A DNA stretch of 64,000 nucleotides, from positions 1 through 64,000 of the forward strand of contig JAZUJE010000008.1 in assembly GCA_045642565.1 (NCBI GenBank), written 5' to 3'. The notes under the pieces were generated by a model, which made no database searches, was not told the DNA's origin, and worked only from the letters and a program-made list of their open reading frames with translations. The position numbers and the translations under genes were made by a program. Shown here piece by piece: positions 50,735 to 60,906 of the stretch (positions are counted from its first letter, which is position 1; each line of letters begins with the position of its first letter). This stretch comes from UBA1764 sp045642565 (lineage in GTDB: Bacteria; Bacillota; Clostridia; Peptostreptococcales; Anaerovoracaceae).

Positions 50735-50743
50735 TAACTTAAG

Positions 50744-50778
50744 CAGTAATTGATACGAAAGTCTTGATTACTGTTTTT
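50744..50778 (+). terminator. Probable original tRNA-fMet terminator
   Basis: CAGTAAT (50744-50750) pairs with ATTACTG (50767-50773), followed by TTTTTATT. It lies 9 bp after the tRNA remnant, where the terminator of the tRNA operon would have been before the island entered. Confidence 0.65.
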
Positions 50779-50916
50779 ATTATCCTATAAGCACATAATT
50801 TGTTGATTATGCTCTTTTTAGGGTATAATTAAATGTTAGTAATTAGTAACATAGCTTAAATTTATATAGCTTGTATTATAAAAAATATAATACATATACT
50901 GAAAGGAAATTCTAAA

Positions 50917-52581
50917 ATGAAGAAGCGTGTTTTAAGTATTATATTATCAGTAATAGTGTTTATTTTATTGTTTACTGTAATAGTTGTGGCTAATGAGCAA
51001 GATGTTGATAGACTCATTATGCCTGAGCTAACCCAAATAGATTACAATGATGATTCATTTGATATTACCTGGCCAGAGAACCAGCTTTATACAGGCGAAG
51101 AATTAACCCCAAAGCCTGTGATTAAATTTGGAGATTTTACGCTTGAAGAGGGTAAAGATTACACAGTTTCTTATGAAAATAATATCGGACCTTCATACTT
51201 TGAATGGGCGAAGATTACGGTTCAATTTCAAGGAGATTACAATGGCACTGTTTCTGAATATTTTGATATAAGAACGGTTTGGCAGGAACTTCAGAGAGCT
51301 GTTTCTTCTGGATATAATGTCTCAGCCGGAAAAGAATATATTTCCGAAGTATATTCTGAGATTGATGGTGTTACAACTGTTACATTGCTAAAAGATATAC
51401 CTATGACTGAATTTGATACGGAGGGTGTAAGTATAAAAGGCATCAGCAATAAGGTAATACTTGATTTAAACGGGCATACGATAGATAGAAATAAAACAGA
51501 AATTTTTGTTATTGAAAGCGCAGAATTAACTCTTTGCGACAGTAGCGATGCAAAAAATGGAAAGATTGTGAATGGGCTTGCGAATTACGGTGGTGCTATT
51601 AAAATAACTCAAGGTGGCAAGCTTACTGTTGAAAATGGCACAATTTCAAATTGCCGTGCAAAATATGGCGGTGGCGCAATCTATGCTGAAAGTGGAGATG
51701 TTGTAATTAGCGGTGGTACAATTACAGAATGTTCTGCCAGTGAAGCAGGCGGAGCAATCAGCATGAAAAATGGCAATTTGACAATGTCTGGTGGCACAAT
51801 AAGTAAATGTTATGCCAGCAGTGTAGGCGGAGGTGTTAATGTTGATAGAGGCACTTTCAAGATGACAGGAGGATATATTATAGAGAATCAAGCACGCAAC
51901 AACAGTTATGGTGGCGGAGTATATTTAGACTCAACAAATGGAATCTTCATCATGACTGGTGGTTTTATCACTAATAATACTACTCTTTATGCAAACAATT
52001 TTGGTGCAGGTGTTTCATCCGGAAAAAGTGTAACTATCGGTGGCACTGCTGTTATTGAGAATAATCTAAAAGGTGTATCTTTAGGCATGGAACGAGGGAC
52101 GGCAGATGATCTTTATATAAGTTCAAGCAGACCGATTTCGATAGCTATCGGTGAAGACTCTCCTGTGGAAGGTATGCATGTAGGGGTTGCTATGATTAAG
52201 AATGGGCATAGTATTGCCGGTGCTTTTACCCAAAACTGCGATAGCGATTTAAGTGAATATTTCTTTTCAGATGATATAAGTTTAGAAACAAAGTATTTGA
52301 ATGCTTGTATGGAACTGTCTGTAAAGGAAATGACTGTAGAAAAGAGCGAAGGAGTGGTGTCGACTACATTTTATTCTTTAGAGGAAAAAGAGGTTATTTT
52401 CTATCTTGCGGTATATGATGAAAATGGCAAGATGTGTGGAATTGCTTCAAAAACCATTACAATTAATCATGGAGCGAATAGTGTCTCTATGGATCTTCCA
52501 AGTGAGCCTTATAGCGAAGGGATAGTGTTTGCTCTTAATAAGGACACAGCTTCACCACTTTGTAAAGAGGTGGATTTTTAA
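50917..52581 (+). CDS. Secreted parallel beta-helix surface protein
   Basis: The 554-residue protein has a signal peptide (KKRVLSIILSVIVFILLFTV), an Ig-like domain (about 40-120, LYTGEELTPKPVIKFGDFTL), and then a right-handed beta-helix from about 170 to 390 with repeats such as GGAIKITQGGKLTVENGTIS, GGAISMKNGNLTMSGGTISK and GGGVNVDRGTFKMTGGYI. The C-terminal 80 residues (IFYLAVYDENGKMCGIA ... IVFALNKDTASPL) resemble terminal domains in the next two secreted proteins. It lacks a visible LPxTG anchor. Such helices serve as adhesins or glycan-binding scaffolds. GAAAGGAAA precedes the ATG. Confidence 0.8.
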   Translation: MKKRVLSIILSVIVFILLFTVIVVANEQDVDRLIMPELTQIDYNDDSFDITWPENQLYTGEELTPKPVIKFGDFTLEEGKDYTVSYENNIGPSYFEWAKITVQFQGDYNGTVSEYFDIRTVWQELQRAVSSGYNVSAGKEYISEVYSEIDGVTTVTLLKDIPMTEFDTEGVSIKGISNKVILDLNGHTIDRNKTEIFVIESAELTLCDSSDAKNGKIVNGLANYGGAIKITQGGKLTVENGTISNCRAKYGGGAIYAESGDVVISGGTITECSASEAGGAISMKNGNLTMSGGTISKCYASSVGGGVNVDRGTFKMTGGYIIENQARNNSYGGGVYLDSTNGIFIMTGGFITNNTTLYANNFGAGVSSGKSVTIGGTAVIENNLKGVSLGMERGTADDLYISSSRPISIAIGEDSPVEGMHVGVAMIKNGHSIAGAFTQNCDSDLSEYFFSDDISLETKYLNACMELSVKEMTVEKSEGVVSTTFYSLEEKEVIFYLAVYDENGKMCGIASKTITINHGANSVSMDLPSEPYSEGIVFALNKDTASPLCKEVDF

Positions 52582-52692
52582 ATATAGAGATAATTTATAT
52601 CTTAAAAGCTTGTTATTGTTTGTATATTCGTTATCTTTTTAATGCTATGATTATAGAATAGAAGTTATAAAATTTAGATTTAGCCTTATTAA

Positions 52693-54879
52693 ATGGAAAA
52701 TTCATCAAATTTTAAAAAATCAATATTTGGGGAATTAATTGTCTTTGTGATAGTTTTAGCTTTTGTTTTGCCACCACAAGTTTTGTTTGCAAACGATTTA
52801 GAAACAGATGTTTTGTCGTGGCGACTTTATGGAGATATTCCTCAAGATATCATGGTTTATGCTGCTCAATATACCAAAGAAGGTCAGTGCATTGATGTTA
52901 AGACTTTAGCGTTGGATAGAAAAGGTAGCATAGAATTCAATTCTGTAAATGATTGTGAATATAGCCTATTTTTTGTGAATGAAAATCTGTCTTCAGCTAT
53001 GCCGGCGATAGATATGACAAAAAATGATTCAAATAAGTATTTCATAGACTTGCATAATCCAAGTGAAAATATAGCAGAACTAAATACGAATTTTATTAAC
53101 TGTGTAAAAAATGGCTATATTACAGCTTTTACCAGCCCTCGTAATAATTATAGTAATGAATCTACTTTAGACCAGCTTGTTTATAATGAAGATGGTTCAA
53201 TTAAAATTTCTACAGTATATTACAGTTTAGAAGAATTTGCTAAACTTACAGATCATTTAGCGCGAACTTTAAAATTAGCATATGAATATTGTAATACTGA
53301 AGATTCTGAGCTTAAGGAACAAATATCAAAGGTTATTCCTGGGCTACTTTTATATTGGACTGAAAATGATTTTGAAAGTACAAATTGGTGGTATAACGAT
53401 ATAAGTACTCCAAATTTATTAGAGGAGATTGCTTTGCTTGCTCGTGATGTCATTTCTCCGGCGATTATGGAAGAAATAGAACCGTTTATGGCAAAAGGAA
53501 GCTTTACTGAAAATACATCTTTATTAAACGAAACAGGGGCTAATGCGGCATGGATTGCTTTTTCTACATTAAAATATGGAATACTTACAGAAAATAAGGA
53601 AGCAATAGAGCTTGCTCTTGAAAAGATAAAGAGTCAAATCACTATTTCTGATGGCGAAGGGATACGTGCTGATGGAAGCTTTATGCAACATGGTATTCGT
53701 TTTTATAATGGGGCATACGGCAAAAATTTCATTGATAATATTGTGCCTATTTTGTATGTGATAGACGGAACTTCTTATGAATTCGACCAAAATGAACTTG
53801 ATCCGTTATATACATTAATTTTTGATGGGATGAAATATATAAGTATTGGGAATCAAGTTGAGCCTCAATCTATAGGGCGAGATATTTGCAACCCAGGATC
53901 CACCTCACTTAGCGGATTTGCAGAAAGCCTAAGAAAACTTACTGCTCTTGATGTAATTGGTAATAAGGAAGAAATTGAAAATTATTGTTTATCTATAGAG
54001 AATAATACGCGGCAATCGTTAGGGCTGAAATATTTCGATTCTGCGAAATTAATAGTTATTAATAATCCTGATTTTTATTTTTCTTTCAGATCTTGTGATG
54101 AAGACTTATTCTATGGCGAAACTTTAAATGATGAAAATATCCTGGGCTATAATAGTTCATATGGAACTACAACAAGTATAATAGGGGATAAAGTTGATAT
54201 TGCAGAGCTGCCTCCGGTAATGGATTATGCACTTATACCTGGGACAACAGCTATTTATGAAAATGATGAACAGTTACTTGCTCACGGTGACTGGAATAAG
54301 CGCAAGTTGAGTGGAATTTTTGGCGGAGAATGTTTTGATGATTATGCCGTATCGTTTGCTCAAACAAGTCATGAGGGTATTAATTTTACGGTTGCATGTT
54401 TTGCTACGAATAGTAGTGCTGTGATTCTTGGTGCTGGCCTAAGCAATTCTGATGATACAAATATGATTACAACGTTACAACAAGAAATTGCTCAAGGAAG
54501 CTTTAGCCAAAATGAAAATATTGTTATTCATAATGGTGTAAAATATACGAAATATGAAGGTGGAACGCTTACTGCAGATATAATTAATAGAACTGGCAGT
54601 TGGAGACGTAATGATGTAAATGGCGTTACAGATCCTGTTTCTAAAGATATTTTTACATTAACTATGGAAAATGAAGGCTCATATGCATATTCTGTTATGT
54701 CTGAACAAACTAATGAGGAATATGAATTGATTGAAAATAGTGAAGAGTTTCAGGCTGTAAAGATGCCTAACGGTATTGTTTGTGTTATATGTTATAAGGA
54801 TGGCGACTTTGAGTATAATAATAACACCTATACTATGTCTGCCGGAGATATTCTTGAAATTTCGGCCAAACTTAATTAG
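52693..54879 (+). CDS. Secreted polysaccharide lyase family 8 enzyme
   Basis: The 728-residue protein has a membrane/signal segment (GELIVFVIVLAFVLPPQVLF) and an N-terminal 90-residue domain shared with its neighbours. The PL8 alpha-toroid follows: TNWWYNDISTPNLLEEIALL, LNETGANAAWIA, and the catalytic His-Tyr region DGSFMQHGIRFYNGAYGKNF, with the arginine in IGRDICNPGS. The beta part follows with YFSFRSCDEDLFYGETLNDE and VMDYALIPGTTAIYEND. PL8 enzymes cleave hyaluronate, chondroitin or xanthan by beta-elimination; the substrate is not clear. The catalytic Asn, His, Tyr and Arg appear present. No good RBS precedes the ATG. A terminator follows. Confidence 0.85.
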   Translation: MENSSNFKKSIFGELIVFVIVLAFVLPPQVLFANDLETDVLSWRLYGDIPQDIMVYAAQYTKEGQCIDVKTLALDRKGSIEFNSVNDCEYSLFFVNENLSSAMPAIDMTKNDSNKYFIDLHNPSENIAELNTNFINCVKNGYITAFTSPRNNYSNESTLDQLVYNEDGSIKISTVYYSLEEFAKLTDHLARTLKLAYEYCNTEDSELKEQISKVIPGLLLYWTENDFESTNWWYNDISTPNLLEEIALLARDVISPAIMEEIEPFMAKGSFTENTSLLNETGANAAWIAFSTLKYGILTENKEAIELALEKIKSQITISDGEGIRADGSFMQHGIRFYNGAYGKNFIDNIVPILYVIDGTSYEFDQNELDPLYTLIFDGMKYISIGNQVEPQSIGRDICNPGSTSLSGFAESLRKLTALDVIGNKEEIENYCLSIENNTRQSLGLKYFDSAKLIVINNPDFYFSFRSCDEDLFYGETLNDENILGYNSSYGTTTSIIGDKVDIAELPPVMDYALIPGTTAIYENDEQLLAHGDWNKRKLSGIFGGECFDDYAVSFAQTSHEGINFTVACFATNSSAVILGAGLSNSDDTNMITTLQQEIAQGSFSQNENIVIHNGVKYTKYEGGTLTADIINRTGSWRRNDVNGVTDPVSKDIFTLTMENEGSYAYSVMSEQTNEEYELIENSEEFQAVKMPNGIVCVICYKDGDFEYNNNTYTMSAGDILEISAKLN

Positions 54880-54895
54880 AATTATTAATTTTTAT

Positions 54896-54919
54896 AAAAA
54901 CAGGCTTATGCCTGTTTTT
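54896..54919 (+). terminator. Terminator after the PL8 gene
   Basis: AAAAACAGGC and GCCTGTTTTT form a perfect stem around a TTAT loop, 17 bp after the stop. Confidence 0.85.
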
Positions 54920-54978
54920 ATACTTTGGCTTGATTTCGGCTACTTTATCTCAATTATCTGTTTGTTTATACGTAATAA

Positions 54979-54987
54979 TGATATAAT
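54979..54987 (+). promoter_or_regulatory. Extended -10 promoter of sstT
   Basis: TGATATAAT is a perfect extended -10, 42 bp before the sstT ATG. No good -35 lies at 17 bp, as is usual for extended -10 promoters. AAAGGTGA precedes the ATG. Confidence 0.55.
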
Positions 54988-55029
54988 ATATTGGGTGAAA
55001 ATTCAGTTACATAAGAAAGGTGACCATTT

Positions 55030-56244
55030 ATGAAAAAAGTAATGAAAATTTGGACCGAAAGCAGTCTTATCATTAAGATTGTAATAGGTTTGGTTCTTGG
55101 TACTGCATTTGGCTTATTATTCCCTGCTGCAGACTTTATTGGCATTCCCGGAACTATTTTTATCGGAGCTTTAAAAGCAGTTGCTCCTGTACTGGTATTT
55201 TTCCTTGTATGTTCGGCAATTGCAAGCGCCGGAGAGGGCATTGGCCCAAGATTTAAGACAGTAATAGTTCTGTATCTTTTATCTACATTTGTTGCAGCTA
55301 TCATTGCTGTAATCGCAACAAATATCTTCCCTGTAACCATCAAACTTGAAACGGCTGTTGAAGCAACTGCTCCTGGTGGTTTAAAAGAGATATTTGAGAC
55401 ATTGCTTGTAAATGTTGTAGAAAATCCTATCTCAGCATTAGCTGGCGGAAACTATCTTGCTATTCTTTTCTGGGCTGTAGTTCTTGGCTTTGCATTAAAA
55501 ATTATTAAAAGTGTAAAAGCTGTAGAAGTAATCACAGAGGTTGCAGATGCTGTGTCTAAGATGGTTTCATGGATTATTCAGTTTGCTCCAATTGGCGTAC
55601 TTGGTATTATGTATACTAATATCTCAGGAAATGGACTTGCTATATTTGCAGATTATGGAAAGCTGATTCTCCTTTTAGTTGGAACGATGCTTACTGTTGC
55701 ATTTGTTGTTAATCCGGCTATTGTAGGAATTACGCTTAAACGTAACCCATATCCACTTGTTCTTAAATGTATCAAACAGAGCGGTATCCCGGCATTCTTT
55801 ACCAGAAGCTCTGCTGCTAATATTCCTGTTAATATGCAGCTTTGTGAAGAACTTGGGCTTGATAAAGATTTCTATTCTGTATCAATTCCTTTAGGCTCAA
55901 CAGTAAATATGGATGGGGCAGCTATCACTATTACTATAATGTCACTTGTTGCAGCAAGGACGCTGGGATTAAACATTCCTCTTCCTTTAGCAATAGCGCT
56001 TAGTATCATTTCTACACTTGGTGCATGCGGATCTTCCGGTGTTGCCGGAGGCTCAATTCTTCTTATCCCTATGGCTTGTTCGTTAATGGGTATAGGCGGT
56101 GATGAGGCCATGCAAGTTGTAGCTGTAGGCTTTATTATCGGAGTTATTCAAGATTCTGTAGAAACAGCTCTTAACTCAAGCGGTGATGTACTTTTCACAG
56201 CTACTGCAGAACTTCGTGACAAGATGAAAAAAGAAAAGAAATAG
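55030..56244 (+). CDS. sstT: Sodium/serine-threonine symporter SstT
   Basis: The 404-residue dicarboxylate/amino acid:cation symporter imports serine and threonine with Na+. Signatures are KIVIGLVLGTAFGLLFPA, FIGALKAVAPVLVFFLVCSA, the hairpin region FFTRSSAANIPVNMQLCEEL, PLGSTVNMDGAAITITIMSL and, near the end, GVIQDSVETALNSSGDVLFT with the substrate-contacting Asp and Asn. It is flanked by terminators and is a single-gene unit. Confidence 0.95.
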   Translation: MKKVMKIWTESSLIIKIVIGLVLGTAFGLLFPAADFIGIPGTIFIGALKAVAPVLVFFLVCSAIASAGEGIGPRFKTVIVLYLLSTFVAAIIAVIATNIFPVTIKLETAVEATAPGGLKEIFETLLVNVVENPISALAGGNYLAILFWAVVLGFALKIIKSVKAVEVITEVADAVSKMVSWIIQFAPIGVLGIMYTNISGNGLAIFADYGKLILLLVGTMLTVAFVVNPAIVGITLKRNPYPLVLKCIKQSGIPAFFTRSSAANIPVNMQLCEELGLDKDFYSVSIPLGSTVNMDGAAITITIMSLVAARTLGLNIPLPLAIALSIISTLGACGSSGVAGGSILLIPMACSLMGIGGDEAMQVVAVGFIIGVIQDSVETALNSSGDVLFTATAELRDKMKKEKK

Positions 56245-56316
56245 ATTTTTATTAGTTATAAGGGATATAAGTGATTTTAGCCAATTTAATACAAAAGCTG
56301 GAGGGTTAATCTCTGT

Positions 56317-59300
56317 ATGAAACATATGAAAAAAAATAAGTTAAGAAAAATACTGACAATCCTTTTAGCTGTAATATGTTTACTTGGTAATGTTCAGTTT
56401 TCTTTTGCTACTAACGCAAAAACTAAATATAGCAATGCAATCGATTTGGGGTATGACATAAGTTTCAACCCATCAGAGTTGTTTGCCGGGGCAACGACTA
56501 GTTTTAGTTTGGATATAGCTAAAATTTCAGCTATACTTGCAAGTTCCGGTAAGTATTCAGATTATATGAAACAAGTTATTACCAAGGAATGTCAATTACA
56601 AAAATACATTTGCTACAGTTCATCTGAAGATTCCTTACCAGATTGTGCCACAACTTTTTATACCGCTAATATTCCGTTTTCTCGTAATGGACATAATGCC
56701 AGACTTGTTTTGATTGATATAGGAGAGACAGCCAAGGATAGCAGTGGAGCTGTTATGGCAGATTTTATGAACAAAGAAATAAATGGATCTGTAGATTATG
56801 CTAAGACTGCTGTCTTAAGCTATTCGGAAGAGGCGGAAAGAATTCAGGCTCAAATCAAGGAAAGTATAACGGACAAATATATGAGAGAATATATTGACTG
56901 TGTATTTTGGGTTGTTGGATATGACAGGGGCGCAAACGTTGGCAATTGCCTGGCTAAACTTCTTATTGACGAATATGGTACTTCTTGCGTAACGGCATAT
57001 CTGTTTGGCAGTGGCAATACAGATAAACTTGCCAAAGAAAATAATTCAAGCAAATATTATAGTATTTTTAATATAGTTAATCTTGATGATTTAGGAACAT
57101 ATTTTCCTTTAACCGAATGGGGCTATGGTAGATGGGGCGTTGATGTTGAACTGGGACTCCCTTCAAAAAATAGGGATGATTTCAAGAGAAAAATTAATAA
57201 TCTATATGATGAATATACAAAGAATGCAAATCGTAGTAAAACCTTGCATTTAGGCAAAGATTATTACTTCTTCTCAGATTCTGAGTGTAATGGGGTCGCT
57301 ATCCAAGCTCTTCTTCATAATAGTGTGTACAAGATTATTGATTCAATGCAGGCATATTATACAAAGCCTATAAGTATTAAAAAATATGACAGTATTGCTT
57401 CAATTTTATTTGGAGGGTATTCAACAAAAAATATTGTGCTTTATGACTTTTTAAAAGATACATTTGGCATTATCAGTCAGGATGAATTATCTACCAGTCA
57501 AAAAACAGATTATCTTTTAATGGGTGCTGCAAGCTTAAAATATAAATGTGATGTTCAAGAGGTTATGAAATTTGTCTGTGAAAAGGGTGTAGGTATAACA
57601 GATTTGGGAGATGTTGTAATGGATTTTATCACAGGAGATTCAACGTTTGAACTTCATGAGCTTCTTGTAAATCATTTAGCAGAGAGCTATCTTATTTGGC
57701 TTAATATAGATGATCCGACTTTGGGCATACTCAATTACAATGAATTGCCCGATGTATCAGCAAAAAGTACTCTTGAAAGTAATGGGGTAAGTATTAGCTC
57801 TGAGGATGCTTTTTATGATCAGAGTTTTGTCGCAACAAAAACTGAAGAGGGATATACTTTTAAATTTACTGATTGTGATGGCAATGAATTCCGACCAAAT
57901 AATACAGTAAAAGTTAGTGTTCCTGTACCAACACTTGTGTCACGGCTTCAGTTTTATGATGAAGAAAATGACAAAACTAAAGATATTTCATTTGATTATA
58001 ATGAGCAGACTTCTTCAATTGAGTTTAGCACAACAAAAATTAATGGAAGATTAATAATTACCGGAAGCAATCTCATTTCACTGCCACAAGGTAATCAAAT
58101 TGTTTATGATGGCAGAATTCATACCGGACTTGATATAAGTTCGGAAAAATATCTTTGCTATGGAGAATTAAGTGCCACTGAGGCCGGGACATACAAGATA
58201 AATCTCAGTTTAAAAGATCCAAGTTCTGATGTTTGGACAGATGGTACTACAGAGGATAAGACAGTCAACTGGGAAATCTTGAAGAGACCTGTGACAGTTA
58301 CTGCCGGAGAACTAACTGTGACATATGATGGTAAAAGCTATGCTCCATCTTATACTTCGGAGGGGCTCGTTCCGGGACATAGCTTGAGTGCGACGGTTGC
58401 AACAAGAAGCAAGGCCGGAGATTATGTTACAGATGGTCAAATTACTGTTAGCAATGTAAAAATAGAAGATGGAAACGAAATAGATGTAACAGATAATTAT
58501 GATGTTGAAACTATTAGCGGCAAGTTACATATAAAAAAGAGGCCACTTACAATAGATCTTTATGAACCCAAGCGTGCATATAGAGGAAAATCAATATCTC
58601 CAGATTATATTGTGACCGGTCTTGTAGAAGGGCATAATATTGATGTTACCATCACAACAAGAACTAATGTTGGTTCCTATGGCATAGACAACGAAAGTGG
58701 GCAATACAAAATATGCATAACAGGATATAAAATAACTGATGAAAAAGGAAAAGATGTGACAAATTATTATGATGTTACCAAAATAGAACAAAAATTTGAT
58801 ATCAAGGAAAATGTTCCTGTTCCACAGATTATAGAAGGATTGGTCTATAACGGAACTGAACAATATGGCTTTTCACAGTCTGATGATGACTTTTATGAAC
58901 TTGTTGAAGGTGTTGCAAAAGCTATAGAGCCGGGAGAATATTCAGCTACATTGAAAGTCGTTGATGGCAAGAAATGGGATGATGGTTCTACAGAAAACAA
59001 AACTATTAATTGGAGCATAGGTAAGCGTCCTTTGACAGTTACATTTGAAGATAAAGAACTTATATATGATGGAGATAGTCATTCTTGCGATTATCACATT
59101 GAAGGGCTTTTATCAAAAGATAAGCTTGTATCAAACGGTGAATCTGATTTAGCAAAAGATACCAGATCTAAAGTTGATACTTATAAATCTAAGGATTACA
59201 AATATGCCGATTCGGCTAAGGTTATAGAAAAAAGTTCAAACATCGATGTAACAGAATATTATGATATTTCATTTTCTAAATGGAATATGACAATTGCAAC

Positions 59301-60525
59301 TCGTATAGTAGATATTCCTGAAGTATATGATTTAATTTACGATGGCAATATACAAGGTCCGTTTAATGGCGACGATTTTTATTCTATTGAGAACGGCAGT
59401 GCGACTGATAGTGGTACTTATACTGCAACACTAACTCTTCCATCGACGGAATATTGCCAATGGTCTGATGGAACTTATGACCCTAAGAGCTTCACATGGA
59501 GCATTGTCGCTCGCCCTGCAATTGTAAGAGTCGGAGATTTAGAAACAACATATAACGGAGTTTCTCAAAATCCAGATTATGAGATATTGGGTTTGGCAGA
59601 CTCCCATGAAGAGTATGTGCATGTAGAGACTAGAACGGAGGTTGGGGAGTTTGGACCGGAAAAAATTTATGTAACTGATACCGGTTCCGATAAATTTTTG
59701 ATTAAGGATGCAAAAGGTAACGATGTTACAAAGAACTATGATGTGATAAAAGAAGGAGGCAATCTTGTAATTAAGAAAGCTGAACTAATTATCAAAGTTA
59801 AAAATGTTGAAGCTGTCTATGATCAACAATCACATGGTGCTAATAGTGAAACTGATTATGAAACAGAGGGCTTATTAAACAATCACATTATTTCTGAACT
59901 CTCAATTACAGGAACAGCTACGAGCCCCGGCCTTCATGAAGGTATTTTGCAGGCTGGTGGTATAAAAATTCTTAATCAAGAGAGAGATAACAAAGACATG
60001 ACCCATTGCTTTGATATACAGTTTATACCTGGTGATTTGAATATAGTTATGCCAGAGCTTAGTTCTATTGAGATAAGCGAACAGCCTATTAGAACTGAAT
60101 ACACAGAAGGCGATTTATTTGATGCAACAGGAATGGTTGTTATTGCGCATTATGTTAATGGAATTTCTGAAGTTATTACAAAATATACTGTTAGCAAAAT
60201 TGATGCGTTAAGCTTATCTGATACTAAAATTGTAATCAGCTATGGAGGTAAAACAGCAGATTGTAATATTACAGTAAATCCAAAAGTAAAAGCCACAATT
60301 TCTGTTACTGGTAAAGAATATAAGGTTGAATTGCTTGATGATACAAACTCTGCTTATATAATTCTTGCGTATTATTCAAATGGAAAACTGAAATCATGTA
60401 AATGCGTTAATATGAATGATGAACGAGAGCTTTCAGGAACTTTGTCTTCAGGAGATTGTAAAATATTTTTATGCAACCCATTATATAATCCTTTATGCAT
60501 ACCTTGGTCGGGGTTAATTCAGTAA
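56317..60525 (+). CDS. Large secreted protein: hydrolase-like domain plus MBG-type repeats
   Basis: The 1402-residue protein has a signal peptide (LRKILTILLAVICLLGNVQF). Residues about 40-480 resemble the alpha/beta-hydrolase, class 3 lipase-like domain of clostridial surface proteins, but the nucleophile elbow reads VVGYDRGANVGNCLAK, with Asp203 where GHSRG has Ser. From about 600 to 1240, MBG/YDG-type domains repeat, marked by TYDGKSYAPSYTSEGLVPGH, AYRGKSISPDYIVTGLVEGH and TYNGVSQNPDYEILGLADSH. A group 3 Ig-like domain (SIEISEQPIRTEYTEGDLFD) and a terminal 80-residue domain (AYIILAYYSNGKLKSC) close it. GGAGGG precedes the ATG. No sorting signal is visible. Confidence 0.8.
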   Translation: MKHMKKNKLRKILTILLAVICLLGNVQFSFATNAKTKYSNAIDLGYDISFNPSELFAGATTSFSLDIAKISAILASSGKYSDYMKQVITKECQLQKYICYSSSEDSLPDCATTFYTANIPFSRNGHNARLVLIDIGETAKDSSGAVMADFMNKEINGSVDYAKTAVLSYSEEAERIQAQIKESITDKYMREYIDCVFWVVGYDRGANVGNCLAKLLIDEYGTSCVTAYLFGSGNTDKLAKENNSSKYYSIFNIVNLDDLGTYFPLTEWGYGRWGVDVELGLPSKNRDDFKRKINNLYDEYTKNANRSKTLHLGKDYYFFSDSECNGVAIQALLHNSVYKIIDSMQAYYTKPISIKKYDSIASILFGGYSTKNIVLYDFLKDTFGIISQDELSTSQKTDYLLMGAASLKYKCDVQEVMKFVCEKGVGITDLGDVVMDFITGDSTFELHELLVNHLAESYLIWLNIDDPTLGILNYNELPDVSAKSTLESNGVSISSEDAFYDQSFVATKTEEGYTFKFTDCDGNEFRPNNTVKVSVPVPTLVSRLQFYDEENDKTKDISFDYNEQTSSIEFSTTKINGRLIITGSNLISLPQGNQIVYDGRIHTGLDISSEKYLCYGELSATEAGTYKINLSLKDPSSDVWTDGTTEDKTVNWEILKRPVTVTAGELTVTYDGKSYAPSYTSEGLVPGHSLSATVATRSKAGDYVTDGQITVSNVKIEDGNEIDVTDNYDVETISGKLHIKKRPLTIDLYEPKRAYRGKSISPDYIVTGLVEGHNIDVTITTRTNVGSYGIDNESGQYKICITGYKITDEKGKDVTNYYDVTKIEQKFDIKENVPVPQIIEGLVYNGTEQYGFSQSDDDFYELVEGVAKAIEPGEYSATLKVVDGKKWDDGSTENKTINWSIGKRPLTVTFEDKELIYDGDSHSCDYHIEGLLSKDKLVSNGESDLAKDTRSKVDTYKSKDYKYADSAKVIEKSSNIDVTEYYDISFSKWNMTIATRIVDIPEVYDLIYDGNIQGPFNGDDFYSIENGSATDSGTYTATLTLPSTEYCQWSDGTYDPKSFTWSIVARPAIVRVGDLETTYNGVSQNPDYEILGLADSHEEYVHVETRTEVGEFGPEKIYVTDTGSDKFLIKDAKGNDVTKNYDVIKEGGNLVIKKAELIIKVKNVEAVYDQQSHGANSETDYETEGLLNNHIISELSITGTATSPGLHEGILQAGGIKILNQERDNKDMTHCFDIQFIPGDLNIVMPELSSIEISEQPIRTEYTEGDLFDATGMVVIAHYVNGISEVITKYTVSKIDALSLSDTKIVISYGGKTADCNITVNPKVKATISVTGKEYKVELLDDTNSAYIILAYYSNGKLKSCKCVNMNDERELSGTLSSGDCKIFLCNPLYNPLCIPWSGLIQ

Positions 60526-60533
60526 AAATGAAA

Positions 60534-60568
60534 AGATGTTTAGCATTTCTGCTAAACATCTTTTTTTA
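60534..60568. terminator. Bidirectional terminator between convergent genes
   Basis: AGATGTTTAGC (60534-60544) and GCTAAACATCT (60551-60561) pair perfectly, with A-rich and T-rich flanks, so both the large surface protein gene and the convergent pqqD-like gene could use it. It overlaps the end of the latter. Confidence 0.85.
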
Positions 60569-60905
60569 TGTAAGTAATGAATTCGTTATTATATAAAATT
60601 TTTACATATGTTGAGAGTCTTTCGTATAATGGTTCGGCTTTATCTCCATATGTTGCTTTCATTAGCTCTCCAAGTTTTCCTATATCTTTTTTCCCGTCAA
60701 TCTGTTTCCAAATGAAACTTCCGATTTCATCTAAATCGATATTACTAACAGGAGGGCGTTTAAAAAGCTTTTGAGCTATCTTATCATAGATTGTTTTATG
60801 TTCAATATGAATTGTTACAGTACCATTTTCATTAACATCCCAACTGTGTTTTGTGTTGATTGCCGGAATGTAATCTAAATAGTTGTCTTGTTTTTTCTTT
60901 CTCAT
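60552..60905 (-). CDS. PqqD-like small protein
   Basis: The 117-residue protein resembles the PqqD/RRE fold used for peptide recognition: residues 20-117 give NENGTVTIHIEHKTIYDKIA, NIDLDEIGSFIWKQIDGKKD and TYGDKAEPLYERLSTYVKIL, with the winged-helix ending NNEFITY. I start at ATG 60905, one base after the OPT stop; earlier in-frame residues overlap the transporter gene. It probably depends on translational coupling. PqqD-like proteins usually serve peptide modification, but no modifying enzyme is in the window. Confidence 0.72.
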   Translation of the reverse strand: MRKKKQDNYLDYIPAINTKHSWDVNENGTVTIHIEHKTIYDKIAQKLFKRPPVSNIDLDEIGSFIWKQIDGKKDIGKLGELMKATYGDKAEPLYERLSTYVKILYNNEFITYIKKDV

Positions 60906-60906
60906 T

